Source of the DNA: Lachnospiraceae bacterium
GTDB lineage: Bacteria; Bacillota; Clostridia; Lachnospirales; Lachnospiraceae
DNA: 64,000 nucleotides
NCBI GenBank assembly: GCA_017468395.1
Contig: JAFUIR010000017.1
Location: forward strand, 1-64,000
Direction of reading: 5' to 3'
Shown piece after piece: positions 23,198 through 33,120 of this stretch; within the stretch, counting starts at the first letter, position 1; each line of letters opens with the position of its first letter. Below the pieces are notes generated by a model, which searched no databases, was not told the origin of the DNA, and was given only the letters and a program-made list of their open reading frames with translations. Both the position numbers and the translations under genes were made by a program.

Positions 23198-23422
23198 ATG
23201 GAACGTAGAATCAGATTAACCCCGGAAGAAGTACAGCATTTTGTCAATGTTACAACAAAATGTGATTTTGAAGTAGACATTGCTTATAACAGATATGTTG
23301 TAGATGCAAAATCCTTTTTGGGTGTATATGGTCTGGACTTTTCCAAAACGCTGACAGTAAGATATGACGGATATAATGCAGAACTTGAAGAGATGCTGAA
23401 AGCGAAAACTATGGCTTGCTAA
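23198..23422 (+). CDS. HPr-like protein lacking the catalytic histidine
   Basis: The 74-residue protein aligns by eye with HPr in its second half: YVVDAKSFLGVYGLDFSKTLTVRYDGYNAELEEML corresponds to the HPr helix-2/strand region, and the serine of DAKSFLGV matches regulatory Ser46. The first half has LTPEEVQHFVNVTT where HPr has the GLHARPA active site, so His15 is absent. It cannot pass phosphate along the PTS chain and is more like Crh, a regulatory HPr that acts through Ser46. GAGG lies ahead of the ATG, and a strong terminator follows. Confidence 0.75.
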   Translation: MERRIRLTPEEVQHFVNVTTKCDFEVDIAYNRYVVDAKSFLGVYGLDFSKTLTVRYDGYNAELEEMLKAKTMAC

Positions 23423-23444
23423 TCAGATAGCAGGTTAAGAAATT

Positions 23445-23493
23445 GACTCCTTGGCATGGATAGGTTACTATCTTGTTAAGGAGTCTTTTTTTT
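23445..23493 (+). terminator. Intrinsic terminator of the HPr-like gene
   Basis: GACTCCTT (23445-23452) pairs with AAGGAGTC (23478-23485), then eight Ts. Confidence 0.85.
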
Positions 23494-23522
23494 GTTGGTT
23501 TATGAAATACCAATAGAGGCTC

Positions 23523-26069
23523 ATGTGTTTGGAGGAAAGAAATTTGGGCACTGACAGAAGTGAAAAAGAACAGCAACAAAATAAAATAGAGATTTGTATT
23601 TCTGTCAGAAGTCTGGTGGAGTTTGTATTGCGCTCAGGTGACATTGATAACCGCAGAGTTCATTCACCGGAAACTGCCATGCAGGAAGGCAGCAGGATTC
23701 ATCGGATGATTCAGAAGGGAATGGGCGCAGATTATGAGGCAGAAGTATCGCTGAAATACGTTTACGAATCGGAAAATTATATTCTCTATATAGAGGGAAG
23801 GGCGGACGGCATCATCAAGGAGCGTAACGACGATATTTGTATGATGCCACAGCTTACTGACGGCAATTTACAAATTGCTGTGGAAGAAGAGCGGTTTACC
23901 ATAGATGAAATTAAAGGGACTTATAAATCGCTGGAGAAAATTAAGGCTCCGCAGCCGGTTCATTTGGCACAGGCAAAAGTCTATGCCTATATTTATGGTG
24001 TGCAGCATGCACAAAAGCGGATGCGTGTACGCATGACATACTGCAATATAGAAACAGAAGAGATAAAATATTTTCACGAAGAATATACGATGTTCCACTT
24101 AAAGAAATGGTTTGACGATTTAATGGAGCAGTATAAAAAATGGGCAGATTACGAGTGTGAATGGCGGGAGAAAAGACAAAACTCCATTAAACAGATACAA
24201 TTTCCATTTCCTTACCGGGAGGGACAAAAGGATTTGGTCAAATATGTATATCAGACGATTTATCATCAAAGAAAATTGTTCATTGAGGCTCCCACAGGAG
24301 TAGGGAAAACCATTTCAACTGTTTTTCCGGCAGTAAAAGCTATGGCAGAGGGGATGGGAGATAAATTATTTTATCTTACTGCTAAAACCATTACCAGAAC
24401 CGTGGCAGAAAATACCTTTGAAATTCTCCGGGAAAGAGGGCTTCAATTTAAAAGTGTAATTTTGACCGCCAAGGAAAAAATTTGTTTTATGGATGAGGTG
24501 GAATGCAATCCGGAGCATTGTCCTTTTGCCAAAGGGCATTTTGACAGAATTAACGATGCGGTTTACGATTTGCTGACCCATTCCCATAGTTTTACAAGAG
24601 AAAATATTGAAGAGTATGCCAGAAAGCATAGGGTTTGTCCTTTTGAATTTTGTCTGGATATGAGTTTGTTTGCAGATGGCATTATTTGTGATTATAACTA
24701 TGTGTTTGATCCTCACGTTTATTTGAAACGTTTTTTTGGAGATGGCGTGGGTGGAAACTATTTGTTCCTTGTGGACGAGGCGCACAATCTGTTGGAGCGC
24801 GGACGTGAAATGTATAGTGCGGTTTTATGTAAAGAGGATTTTTTGCAACTAAAGAAAAGCATACATGAAGCGTCAGGGACTGCTTTTTCAAGAATCCATG
24901 AATTTGCTCCGAGTTTGGAAAAACAGTTGGAGAAATGTAATAAAGAACTACTGTTATTAAAAAGAGACTGTGAAGGTTTTCAGGTGGTAGAATATATTGA
25001 TCCCTTTGTTCAGAGTCTGATTAGACTGTATACCACCGTAGATAAGTATTTGGATGAGTCTGATGACAGTGAAGTCAGAAGAGAAATACTTGATTTTTAC
25101 TTTGAAATCTCGCACTTTTTGGAAATTTATGAAAGAGTAGATGACAAGTATGTCATGTACACGGAATTGCAAGATGACGGAAGTTTCATCATTAAACTAC
25201 TCTGTGTCAATCCTTCTGTCAACTTGCAGGAATGTATGGACAGAGGGCGCAGTACCATTTTGTTTTCAGCCACTCTTTTGCCTATCCAGTATTATAAGAA
25301 ATTGTTAGGGGGCAAAAGTGAAGATTATGAAGTATACGCCAAATCTATATTCGATCCGGAAAAACGGGCGTTATTTATTGGCAATGATGTGACCAGTAAA
25401 TATACCAGACGCTCCGAAGAGGAGTATTACAACATAGCAAAATATATTGATGAAATTGTAAAAAACAGACATGGAAACTATATGGTTTTCTTTCCTTCCC
25501 ATGCATTTTTGGAGGAGGTTTATGAATATTATCTTGAATATTTTGCGGACGAGACCAAAGAATGTGTGGTACAGGGCGACCATATGGATGAGGAAGACAG
25601 GGAAGCATTTTTGGCAAGGTTTGAGGGAAATGAAGACTGTGACTTTGGCAGTGTAATTCAAATGGACATCGAAATCGAAGATAAAATTCTCATTGGTTTT
25701 TGCGTTATGGGAGGTATATTCAGCGAGGGCATTGATTTAAAGCACGATAGTCTTATTGGAGTTATTGTAGTAGGAACAGGATTGCCTCAAGTGTGTAATG
25801 AGAGAGAATTGTTTAAGGCCTATTTTGACGAGCAAGGGGAAAACGGCTTTGATTATGCTTACCGTTATCCGGGTATGAACAAGGTACTACAGGCTGCCGG
25901 GAGAGTAATCCGCACAGCAGATGATGTGGGAATTATTGCCCTTTTAGATGAACGTTTCCAGCAATATACTTATCGGAAGATGTTTCCCAGAGAGTGGGAA
26001 AACCATGAGGTGGTAAGTTTAGACACTATCTCAAAGAAAGTGGAGCGTTTCTGGAATTCGTGGCTCTGA
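23523..26069 (+). CDS. DinG/XPD-like helicase with Cas4-like nuclease N-terminus
   Basis: The 848-residue protein has a superfamily 2 helicase core: Walker A APTGVGKTIST, DEAH box VDEAHNL, and late motifs SEGIDL and QAAGRVIRT. Cysteines in KEKICFMDEVECNPEHCPF and CPFEFCLD suit the iron-sulfur domain of XPD/DinG helicases. The first ~220 residues have ETAMQEGSRIHRMIQKG and FTIDEIKGTYK...QAKVYAYIYG, the pattern of a Cas4/AddB-type PD-(D/E)XK nuclease. It probably unwinds and processes damaged DNA. The ATG at 23523 follows AGAGG; a TTG at 23544 behind GGAGG is an alternative start. Confidence 0.88.
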   Translation: MCLEERNLGTDRSEKEQQQNKIEICISVRSLVEFVLRSGDIDNRRVHSPETAMQEGSRIHRMIQKGMGADYEAEVSLKYVYESENYILYIEGRADGIIKERNDDICMMPQLTDGNLQIAVEEERFTIDEIKGTYKSLEKIKAPQPVHLAQAKVYAYIYGVQHAQKRMRVRMTYCNIETEEIKYFHEEYTMFHLKKWFDDLMEQYKKWADYECEWREKRQNSIKQIQFPFPYREGQKDLVKYVYQTIYHQRKLFIEAPTGVGKTISTVFPAVKAMAEGMGDKLFYLTAKTITRTVAENTFEILRERGLQFKSVILTAKEKICFMDEVECNPEHCPFAKGHFDRINDAVYDLLTHSHSFTRENIEEYARKHRVCPFEFCLDMSLFADGIICDYNYVFDPHVYLKRFFGDGVGGNYLFLVDEAHNLLERGREMYSAVLCKEDFLQLKKSIHEASGTAFSRIHEFAPSLEKQLEKCNKELLLLKRDCEGFQVVEYIDPFVQSLIRLYTTVDKYLDESDDSEVRREILDFYFEISHFLEIYERVDDKYVMYTELQDDGSFIIKLLCVNPSVNLQECMDRGRSTILFSATLLPIQYYKKLLGGKSEDYEVYAKSIFDPEKRALFIGNDVTSKYTRRSEEEYYNIAKYIDEIVKNRHGNYMVFFPSHAFLEEVYEYYLEYFADETKECVVQGDHMDEEDREAFLARFEGNEDCDFGSVIQMDIEIEDKILIGFCVMGGIFSEGIDLKHDSLIGVIVVGTGLPQVCNERELFKAYFDEQGENGFDYAYRYPGMNKVLQAAGRVIRTADDVGIIALLDERFQQYTYRKMFPREWENHEVVSLDTISKKVERFWNSWL

Positions 26070-26099
26070 AAAATGGGGGAATAAGGGTAATCCTCTAAT

Positions 26100-27041
26100 T
26101 TATTTCAGTAGCCACGCTATTTCTTCCTTGTAAGGTGCCGTGCTCTTTTTGGGATTTTGGGGAAGCGGACGGTAGGGTGTTTCCAGTATTTTGGGAACCG
26201 AAAGCAGGGCAGGGTGATGCACAATTTGGTGCAGGGCGTCATAGCCAATGTAGCCTTCTCCAATATTTGCATGTCGGTCTTTGCGCGCACCGCAAGGATT
26301 TTTACTGTCATTTATGTGAATGGCAGCAATTTGTGAAAGTCCCAGCAATTTATCAAATTTCAAAAGGACACTTTCAAAGTCGGTTGCTATGGAATAACCG
26401 GCATCGTGCATGTGACAAGTGTCCATGCAGACCCGTAAAAATTGGCTTTTTATCACTTTTCCGTATATATCTGTTAAGTCTTCCAGTGTAAAACCTATTT
26501 CTGACCCTTTTCCGGCCATAGTTTCCAATGCAATGTTACAAAACGTGCCGTCCGGTAATCGGCAAACGCTTTCATCTTCCAAAACAGTATTAATACACTG
26601 GGCAATTTTTTCAATTCCTTTTTCTCTTCCTTCGCCCACATGGGAACCGGGATGCAGCACCAGAGTATGGCTACCCATGGCAGCGGTCCGGGTTAACTCT
26701 AAGCGCAGGAAGTTTACTGCCAGTTCAAAGATATCAGGGTTCGCAGCATTGGCAGGATTAATAATATATGGCGCATGAACAATAAATTCTTCTATCATGT
26801 TTTCTTTCATTAATTTCCAACCGGCTTCTATATTTAATTCTTCCAATTCTTTTCTGCGGGTGTTTTGTGGGGCGCCGGTGTAAATCATAAAAGTATTTGC
26901 ACCATAACTAAGGGCCTCCTTTACGGAACCTGCAAACATTTCTTTTCCACTCATACCTACATGGGAACCTAATTTGATTTTGCTTTTCTGTACCTCGCAA
27001 TTTATAGGGGGATTTTCCGGGTTTTGTATCATGTTATCCAT
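26100..27041 (-). CDS. nfo: Deoxyribonuclease IV (endonuclease IV family)
   Basis: The 313-residue enzyme is an AP endonuclease-2 family TIM barrel: [81 protein letters not shown] carry the zinc ligands in the right order. It cuts abasic sites in DNA repair. I chose the ATG at 27041, giving the usual ~300-residue length plus a short N-terminal extension; the upstream part of the open frame is implausible. It is convergent with the helicase; only 30 bases separate the two ends. Confidence 0.92.
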   Translation of the reverse strand: MDNMIQNPENPPINCEVQKSKIKLGSHVGMSGKEMFAGSVKEALSYGANTFMIYTGAPQNTRRKELEELNIEAGWKLMKENMIEEFIVHAPYIINPANAANPDIFELAVNFLRLELTRTAAMGSHTLVLHPGSHVGEGREKGIEKIAQCINTVLEDESVCRLPDGTFCNIALETMAGKGSEIGFTLEDLTDIYGKVIKSQFLRVCMDTCHMHDAGYSIATDFESVLLKFDKLLGLSQIAAIHINDSKNPCGARKDRHANIGEGYIGYDALHQIVHHPALLSVPKILETPYRPLPQNPKKSTAPYKEEIAWLLK

Positions 27042-27592
27042 ATATCTTCTGCCTTCCTGTCTTCTTGTTTTTTTGCTGAATTTGTTCTGAATCATCTGCT
27101 CTAATGTAACTTCGCTTTTTTCACCAACATCATATCATTTTCTTTCCTCAAAACCAATCGTTTTGAACCAATAAATTTATGGAAATAAGGTTACATAAAT
27201 TTGAAAATGTTTACTTTTTATGTCACTGGAACATAGGTTCAAAAATAGGATAGAAGTACTATAACTGACATTTGATTTTGCAAGATTGACACCCTGAATT
27301 CATAAATATGACACGCGTGTATATGTGGATAACTATGTGGAAATTGGGGATTTCTTTTTCAAAACCTCGAAAAAATCGACACATATTCCTTTTTATCGAC
27401 AAAAAGAGGTTTTGCAAGTCTAATTGCAAAAATACTGGAATGGTCAATTTTGTTATGTAAAATGCTACCGGGGGAAAGGTGGACATTGTTTTAAAAATCA
27501 TCTATAATATAAGGCAATGTCTAAAAGAAAAAAGTCCGGAAAAAATATCCAAATGAAAAAACGGAAAGATTACTCTAAAGAGGATTTATGAA
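27042..27592. promoter_or_regulatory. Intergenic region with promoter of the first ABC exporter operon
   Basis: TGGACA (27480-27485), a 17-base spacer and TATAAT (27503-27508) form a near-consensus promoter 85 bases before the first ABC gene. The rest, about 440 bases, is A/T-rich and shows no gene; it must also hold the minus-strand nfo promoter. Confidence 0.65.
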
Positions 27593-29353
27593 ATGGAACA
27601 GGTAAAATTTATTTTTAAATATATAAAGAAGCACAAGTGGCAATACTTCGGCGGTATTATTACTTTGTTTGTGGTGGACTATTTAAGTTTGCAGATTCCC
27701 AAATTGACGGGAACCATTACTGATGGTCTGACTGTCCACACTATGGATATGAATGGTGTTTTGCGGCATATCGGTTTTATTCTGGCAACAGGTGCCATGA
27801 TGGCTATGGGCAGATTTTTGTGGCGCTATTTTTTGTTTGGTGCAGCCAGACGGATTCAATACGAAATCCGAAATGAAATGTTTGAACATCTGGAAAAAAT
27901 GTCCGTGGAATATTACAACGAGAATAAGACCGGGGATTTGATGTCCCGCTTTATCAACGACTTAAATGCGGTGCGGATGGCTATCGGTATGTCCGTTATT
28001 TCGGCTTTTGATGCTACGGTTATGGCGGTGATGGTAATTGCCCAGATGATGTACTATGTAAATGTGAAACTGACCCTGCTCGCAATTATCCCCATGTTTG
28101 TGATTGCTGTGGGGGAACTTTATTATGGAAAATTAATTAAGGAGAGATTCCGCCAAAAGCAGGAGGCGCTGTCTGATTTTACAGATCAGGTGCAGGAAAG
28201 TTTTTCGGGAGTACGTGTCATAAAGGCTTTTGTGCAGGAGCGGGCAGAGAGAGCGGCTTTTGCAAAGGCCAATGCCCATGCCATGGAAAAAAACATGAGC
28301 GTAATCCGTCTGCAGGCTGTGGTAATGCCTCTTTTAGACGTAATTATCGGTATCAGCAGTTTGATTACGCTGCTTTACGGCGGTTATCTGGCGCTGACAG
28401 GAGAGATTACGCTGGGACGTTTTGTGGCATTTAACCAGTATATTACCATGCTTGTATGGCCTATGATGGCGGCAGGGGAAGCCATTACCAGTTTTTCACA
28501 GGGACTTGCTTCCATCAAACGTATTCAGGAAGTATTTAATGAAAATCCGGAGATTTTCGACCATGAAGATGTGGAAGAAGTGGAATCAATCCGTGGTGAA
28601 ATCGAATTTAAAAATCTGACTTTCACCCATAAAGGGCACAGCGAGCCCACACTAAAGGGTATCAATTTGAAGGTGCCTGCAGGAACTACACTTGCCATTA
28701 TCGGCAGAACCGGAAACGGAAAATCTACCTTGGTAAATCTGCTTCTTCATTTATATAACACGGCAGATGACATGATTTATATAGACGGAAAGGACATCAA
28801 TGCCATTCCCTTAAAGACGCTGCGGGAAAATATTGCCTATGTGCCTCAGGACAACTTCCTGTTTTCCGATTCCTTAAAAAATAACATTGCATTCGGCGTG
28901 GATGGCGGCGATATGGAAGAAATCACAAGGGCTACCAAAGCGGCCTGTATCCACGACAATATTATTGCTTTTCCTGACGGCTATGAAACCATCGTGGGCG
29001 AGCGAGGGGTAACTTTGTCCGGCGGTCAAAAGCAGCGTAGTTCCATTGCCCGGGCGCTTATGAAAAATGCTCCTGTGTTGATTTTGGACGACTCCTTGTC
29101 GGCGGTGGATACGGACACGGAAGAGCATATCTTGAAAAATTTAAAGGAAAACCGCCAAGGGAAAACTACCATTATTATTGCCCACCGTATTTCTACCATT
29201 CAAAATGCGGATGTTATTTTGGTTTTGGAGGATGGTGCGGCCGCTGAATGCGGAAATCATCAGACTTTGATGGCGGCAGACGGCATTTATAAAAGTATGT
29301 ACGAGAAACAGCAGTTGGAAGCGCAGTTTGCCGGAAAGGAGGGCCTTAAATAA
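27593..29353 (+). CDS. Heterodimeric ABC exporter subunit with altered Walker B
   Basis: The 586-residue half-transporter has a six-helix type I exporter domain (about 1-310) and an ATPase domain with GRTGNGKST Walker A, LSGGQKQRS signature and LILDDSLSAVD Walker B. The catalytic glutamate after Walker B is Asp, the hallmark of the degenerate site in BmrC/YheI-type subunits. Its TAA shares a base with the partner's ATG, so the two are translated together. Such pairs export drugs, lipids or peptides. GAGG precedes the ATG. The substrate is unknown, and no regulator gene is adjacent. Confidence 0.9.
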   Translation: MEQVKFIFKYIKKHKWQYFGGIITLFVVDYLSLQIPKLTGTITDGLTVHTMDMNGVLRHIGFILATGAMMAMGRFLWRYFLFGAARRIQYEIRNEMFEHLEKMSVEYYNENKTGDLMSRFINDLNAVRMAIGMSVISAFDATVMAVMVIAQMMYYVNVKLTLLAIIPMFVIAVGELYYGKLIKERFRQKQEALSDFTDQVQESFSGVRVIKAFVQERAERAAFAKANAHAMEKNMSVIRLQAVVMPLLDVIIGISSLITLLYGGYLALTGEITLGRFVAFNQYITMLVWPMMAAGEAITSFSQGLASIKRIQEVFNENPEIFDHEDVEEVESIRGEIEFKNLTFTHKGHSEPTLKGINLKVPAGTTLAIIGRTGNGKSTLVNLLLHLYNTADDMIYIDGKDINAIPLKTLRENIAYVPQDNFLFSDSLKNNIAFGVDGGDMEEITRATKAACIHDNIIAFPDGYETIVGERGVTLSGGQKQRSSIARALMKNAPVLILDDSLSAVDTDTEEHILKNLKENRQGKTTIIIAHRISTIQNADVILVLEDGAAAECGNHQTLMAADGIYKSMYEKQQLEAQFAGKEGLK

Positions 29354-31368
29354 TGAAGAGACTACTAAAATATTTAAAGCCCCATAAATGGACAATGTTT
29401 CTGGTGACAGTGATTGTGCTTTTGGTCATTGCGCTGGAATTATATAAACCACTGATTATCGGCGATGCCATTGATGAATACATTAACGGCTATTTTCGGC
29501 CTTATGTTGTGGTAGAGGAGTCTGCGGAGGGGGCAGTGCCTTATGGTGGGATTTATTTAAGCCGCCACAGTGTTCCGCAGGAAGACTCAGAGCAGTGGCA
29601 GGACGCATTAGGAGATGACAAAACCCATAAATACTATCAAATGTTTTTGCATAACGACTGTTATTATATGGCAGAACAGCTGACGGCACGGGAATGTGAG
29701 GAACTGCGGGAGTCGGATGGCAAGTTACAGGCGGAGTATGCAAAGGAATTTCCGGCTCTTACCAAGGGGCAGTTAAAAGAACTTCGCTATTATGACCTTC
29801 GCGGTATTTTTCAGGCGGCAGTCCTGTATTTGGTGGTGCTTCTTTTGAACTTTGCATTTAATGCCATGCAGACCATGATGCTTCAGACCATGGGTCAAAA
29901 AATTATATACAAAATGAGAGAGGAAGTATTTACCCATATCCACTCCCTTTCTCTCAATTTCTTTAACACTACGCCGGTTGGGAAACTGGTGACAAGGGTT
30001 GCAAATGACACAGAATCCGTAAATGAGATGTTCACGGGGATTTTGGTAAAACTTTTCAAAAACGTTGTGAAAATTATAGGCTATGCCATTGTTATGCTTT
30101 CCATCAATGTGAAACTGACCGGTTATGCCTTTGCCATGCTGCCCATTGTGTTTGTACTGACCTTTGTATTCCGCCATTTTTCCAGAAAGGCTTACCGTAT
30201 TACCAGAAACAAAATTACCGAGATTAATACCTTCCTGTCCGAAAATATTTCCGGTATGCGTCTGATTCAGATTTTTGCCCGTGAAAAGGAAAAGTATGAG
30301 GAGTTTGAGGATAAGAGTCTGGGACTTTTTAAGGCGGGCTTTAGGGAAGTAATGATTTTTGCCATTTTCCGTCCACTGATTTATATGTTATCGGTGGTTG
30401 CCCTTGTAATCATTATCGGTAGCGGAAGTGCGCAGGTGCTTGGGGGCGGCGTGTCCCTTGGTACATTGTTTATTTTTATTAATTATATCAGTTCTTTCTT
30501 TGACCCCATTCAGGAACTGGCGGAGCAGTTTGGTACGCTGCAATCCTCCTTGGCTTCTGCGGAAAAGGTGTTCCAGATTCTGGATACCAAGCCGGAGATT
30601 GTCAGTCCCGAGAATCCCGTTCCGGTGGATATTAAGGGCAGAATAGAGTTTAAAAACGTATGGTTTGCCTATGAGGGCGAAGAGTATGTTTTGAAGGATG
30701 TAAGTTTTACCATTGAGCCCGGCCAAAAGATTGCATTTGTAGGTGCAACCGGTGCGGGAAAAAGTTCCATTTTGAACTTAATCGGCAGATATTTTGACAT
30801 ACAAAAAGGTGAAATCCTTATAGACGGTGTGAACATCAGGGAGATTGATACGGATGTTCTTCGGGGGGCCATCGGTCAGGTGCAGCAGGATGTCTTTATC
30901 TTTACCGGCGATATCAAGAGTAACATCTCCCTGCGAAATGACCATATGACTTTGGAGCAGATAAAGGCAGCGGCAAAATATGTCAATGCAGATACTTTTA
31001 TCGGGAAAATGCCCGGTGGCTATGACGAGCCCGTGACAGAGCGCGGTTCCACCCTTTCTGCGGGACAAAGACAGTTGTTATCTTTTGCCAGGACTTTGGC
31101 CTACGATCCTGCAATTTTGGTGCTGGATGAGGCAACGGCAAACATTGACACAGAAACGGAAAGTCTGATTACGGAGGCGCTGGAAAAACTTATGCGGGGA
31201 CGAACCACCATCATGGTTGCCCACAGACTTTCTACCATTCAGCATGCAGATAAAATTATGGTGATGGACCACGGCCGGATTGCGGAAAGCGGTTCCCATC
31301 AGCAACTGCTTGCCATGGACGGTATTTATAAAAAATTGTATGATTTACAATTGACGGCACCTGTCTAA
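29353..31368 (+). CDS. Heterodimeric ABC exporter subunit with canonical Walker B
   Basis: The 671-residue partner has GATGAGKSS, LSAGQRQLL, LVLDEATANID and MVAHRLSTI, i.e. a normal catalytic Glu but an LSAGQ signature, complementing the other subunit as in BmrD/YheH. It is longer because of an extra ~100-residue soluble segment between the first two membrane helices (about residues 45-145, GYFRPYVVVEES to LKELRYYDL), a feature of the BmrD group. Together the two form one competent and one degenerate ATP site. Confidence 0.9.
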   Translation: MKRLLKYLKPHKWTMFLVTVIVLLVIALELYKPLIIGDAIDEYINGYFRPYVVVEESAEGAVPYGGIYLSRHSVPQEDSEQWQDALGDDKTHKYYQMFLHNDCYYMAEQLTARECEELRESDGKLQAEYAKEFPALTKGQLKELRYYDLRGIFQAAVLYLVVLLLNFAFNAMQTMMLQTMGQKIIYKMREEVFTHIHSLSLNFFNTTPVGKLVTRVANDTESVNEMFTGILVKLFKNVVKIIGYAIVMLSINVKLTGYAFAMLPIVFVLTFVFRHFSRKAYRITRNKITEINTFLSENISGMRLIQIFAREKEKYEEFEDKSLGLFKAGFREVMIFAIFRPLIYMLSVVALVIIIGSGSAQVLGGGVSLGTLFIFINYISSFFDPIQELAEQFGTLQSSLASAEKVFQILDTKPEIVSPENPVPVDIKGRIEFKNVWFAYEGEEYVLKDVSFTIEPGQKIAFVGATGAGKSSILNLIGRYFDIQKGEILIDGVNIREIDTDVLRGAIGQVQQDVFIFTGDIKSNISLRNDHMTLEQIKAAAKYVNADTFIGKMPGGYDEPVTERGSTLSAGQRQLLSFARTLAYDPAILVLDEATANIDTETESLITEALEKLMRGRTTIMVAHRLSTIQHADKIMVMDHGRIAESGSHQQLLAMDGIYKKLYDLQLTAPV

Positions 31369-31440
31369 GGCACTTGGAATGATGCGGCAGACAGACGTTG
31401 GTGACAGGGGAGCAAATTCCGGAAAGGAAATGTACTAGAG

Positions 31441-32943
31441 ATGAAAAAAATTGGAAAAATCGGGCTTTTGGCGGTTCTGATCTGGGGACTGTGGCTGGGA
31501 GCGGGAATGGAAACCGAGGCAGAAGAATTGGCGGGAACCTTTACAAAAGAAGGAGGCAGCCATTTAAGCAAACTTTCGGATGATGATTACAATACTACAG
31601 AAAAACTGACTTCAAAGGAAGTGCTTTCCGTCTCTGCCAAGGAAGGGGAGAGCATAAGCGGACTTTATATCCTTTGGGACAGTCCCGTAAAAGAATGGAT
31701 TTTGGAGACGGCCGAGGGGGAAGAAACTTGGGGGAAAAGCGGTTTTTTGCATGAATATGTTCCTTTGAGTACACCGCAGACCCAGGTGAAAATCCGCATT
31801 CCGCAGGGAACTATGCGCATCAGTGAAATAAAGGTTTTGGGGGAAGGGGAACTTCCTTCCTGGGTGCAGGTGTGGCAGCCGCCTTGTGAAAAAGCGGATA
31901 TTATGCTGATTCCTTCCCATGCGGACGATGAAATTCTTTTTTTCGGCGGAATCATGCCTACTTATCATACCGGCCAGGGAGCAGCGGTTCAGGTCGTTTA
32001 TATGACAGAGTTTTGGACTACAACACCCATCAGAGAGCATGAAAAATTGGATGGTTTGTGGGCCTCCGGGCTTGATATTTATCCGGTTTGCGGTAATTTC
32101 AAAGATGTTTATTCCAAGACTTTGGAAAAGGCCAAAACCCAGTATAGTGAAGAGGAAATGGTGGACTATCTGACAGAACAGATCAGACGCTTTAAACCGC
32201 AGGTAGTGGTAACCCATGATTTCAAGGGTGAGTACGGTCATGGATTTCATATGCTGACCTGTGAGGCCACGGTGCAAGCAGTGGAAGCGGCGGCCTTGCA
32301 AGAACGGCAGCCCTCTTCGGCAGAAACTTATGGTGTGTGGGATGTGCCAAAAACATACATTCATCTTTACAAAGAAAATGCCATTCGTCTGGATTTGCGT
32401 ATTCCCATGGAAGAGTTTGGGGGGATGACTGCCCTGGAGGTGGCAACAGAGGCTTACAAAAAGCATGTTTCCCAGCAGTGGTGTTGGTTTTATGTTTCGG
32501 ATGATTACGAATACAGTTGTGCAGATTTCGGACTGTACAGAACTACCGTGGGAACAGACACAAATAATAGTATGCTGGACAATATCATCACCTATGCTGA
32601 GCAGGAAAGAATAGCCGCAGAAAAGGCGGAAGCAGAGAGAATGGCAGCACAAGAAGAGGCGAGAAGACAGGCAGAGGAAGAAGCAAAGCGCCTGGAGGAA
32701 GAAAAACGGCTCGCAGAAGAAAAAGCGGCTGCAAAGAAAGCGGAAGAGGAAAGATTGGCGGCAGAGGAAGCAGCCAGACTCCTTGCACAGGAAGAGGCGC
32801 TTCTGAAAGCGGAAAGAAACCGGAAGATGATTTTGGCACTCTGTGTTTTGGCAGGTGTTCTTTTCACTGTGATTATCATATTTTTCCTACGCCTTCGTCT
32901 GAAAAGAATAAGGAACCGCAAGCGCAGAAAAGGGCATAAATAA
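31441..32943 (+). CDS. Membrane-anchored PIG-L-type deacetylase
   Basis: The 500-residue protein has an N-terminal signal sequence (IGLLAVLIWGLWLGAGMETEA), a beta-rich region (about 40-140), then a PIG-L/LmbE domain with LIPSHADDEILFFGGI (zinc-binding HxDDE) and VVVTHDFKGEYGHGFHM. After about residue 385 comes a long Glu/Ala/Lys coiled coil, a membrane helix (MILALCVLAGVLFTVIIIFFL) and a very basic tail. The catalytic part therefore lies outside the cell, anchored by a C-terminal helix. PIG-L enzymes remove N-acetyl groups from sugars, so cell-wall or envelope glycan de-N-acetylation is likely. It follows the ABC operon closely and may be co-transcribed. Confidence 0.82.
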   Translation: MKKIGKIGLLAVLIWGLWLGAGMETEAEELAGTFTKEGGSHLSKLSDDDYNTTEKLTSKEVLSVSAKEGESISGLYILWDSPVKEWILETAEGEETWGKSGFLHEYVPLSTPQTQVKIRIPQGTMRISEIKVLGEGELPSWVQVWQPPCEKADIMLIPSHADDEILFFGGIMPTYHTGQGAAVQVVYMTEFWTTTPIREHEKLDGLWASGLDIYPVCGNFKDVYSKTLEKAKTQYSEEEMVDYLTEQIRRFKPQVVVTHDFKGEYGHGFHMLTCEATVQAVEAAALQERQPSSAETYGVWDVPKTYIHLYKENAIRLDLRIPMEEFGGMTALEVATEAYKKHVSQQWCWFYVSDDYEYSCADFGLYRTTVGTDTNNSMLDNIITYAEQERIAAEKAEAERMAAQEEARRQAEEEAKRLEEEKRLAEEKAAAKKAEEERLAAEEAARLLAQEEALLKAERNRKMILALCVLAGVLFTVIIIFFLRLRLKRIRNRKRRKGHK

Positions 32944-33038
32944 GGAATACAAATTCACAATAAAAAAATTGTGACAAATTGTGTAAAATATGTGAAATCT
33001 GCAAGTGAATTTCGGCAGAAATATTACAGATGTCTTAA

Positions 33039-33068
33039 TTGACAGTATCCTCTATATAGTGATAGAAT
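33039..33068 (+). promoter_or_regulatory. carB promoter
   Basis: TTGACA (33039-33044), 18 bases, TAGAAT (33063-33068), about 50 bases before the GTG start. Confidence 0.65.
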
Positions 33069-33120
33069 TATGCAAGGTAAAAATAAAATTACAATAATTA
33101 GGAAACGGGAGGAATTTGTT

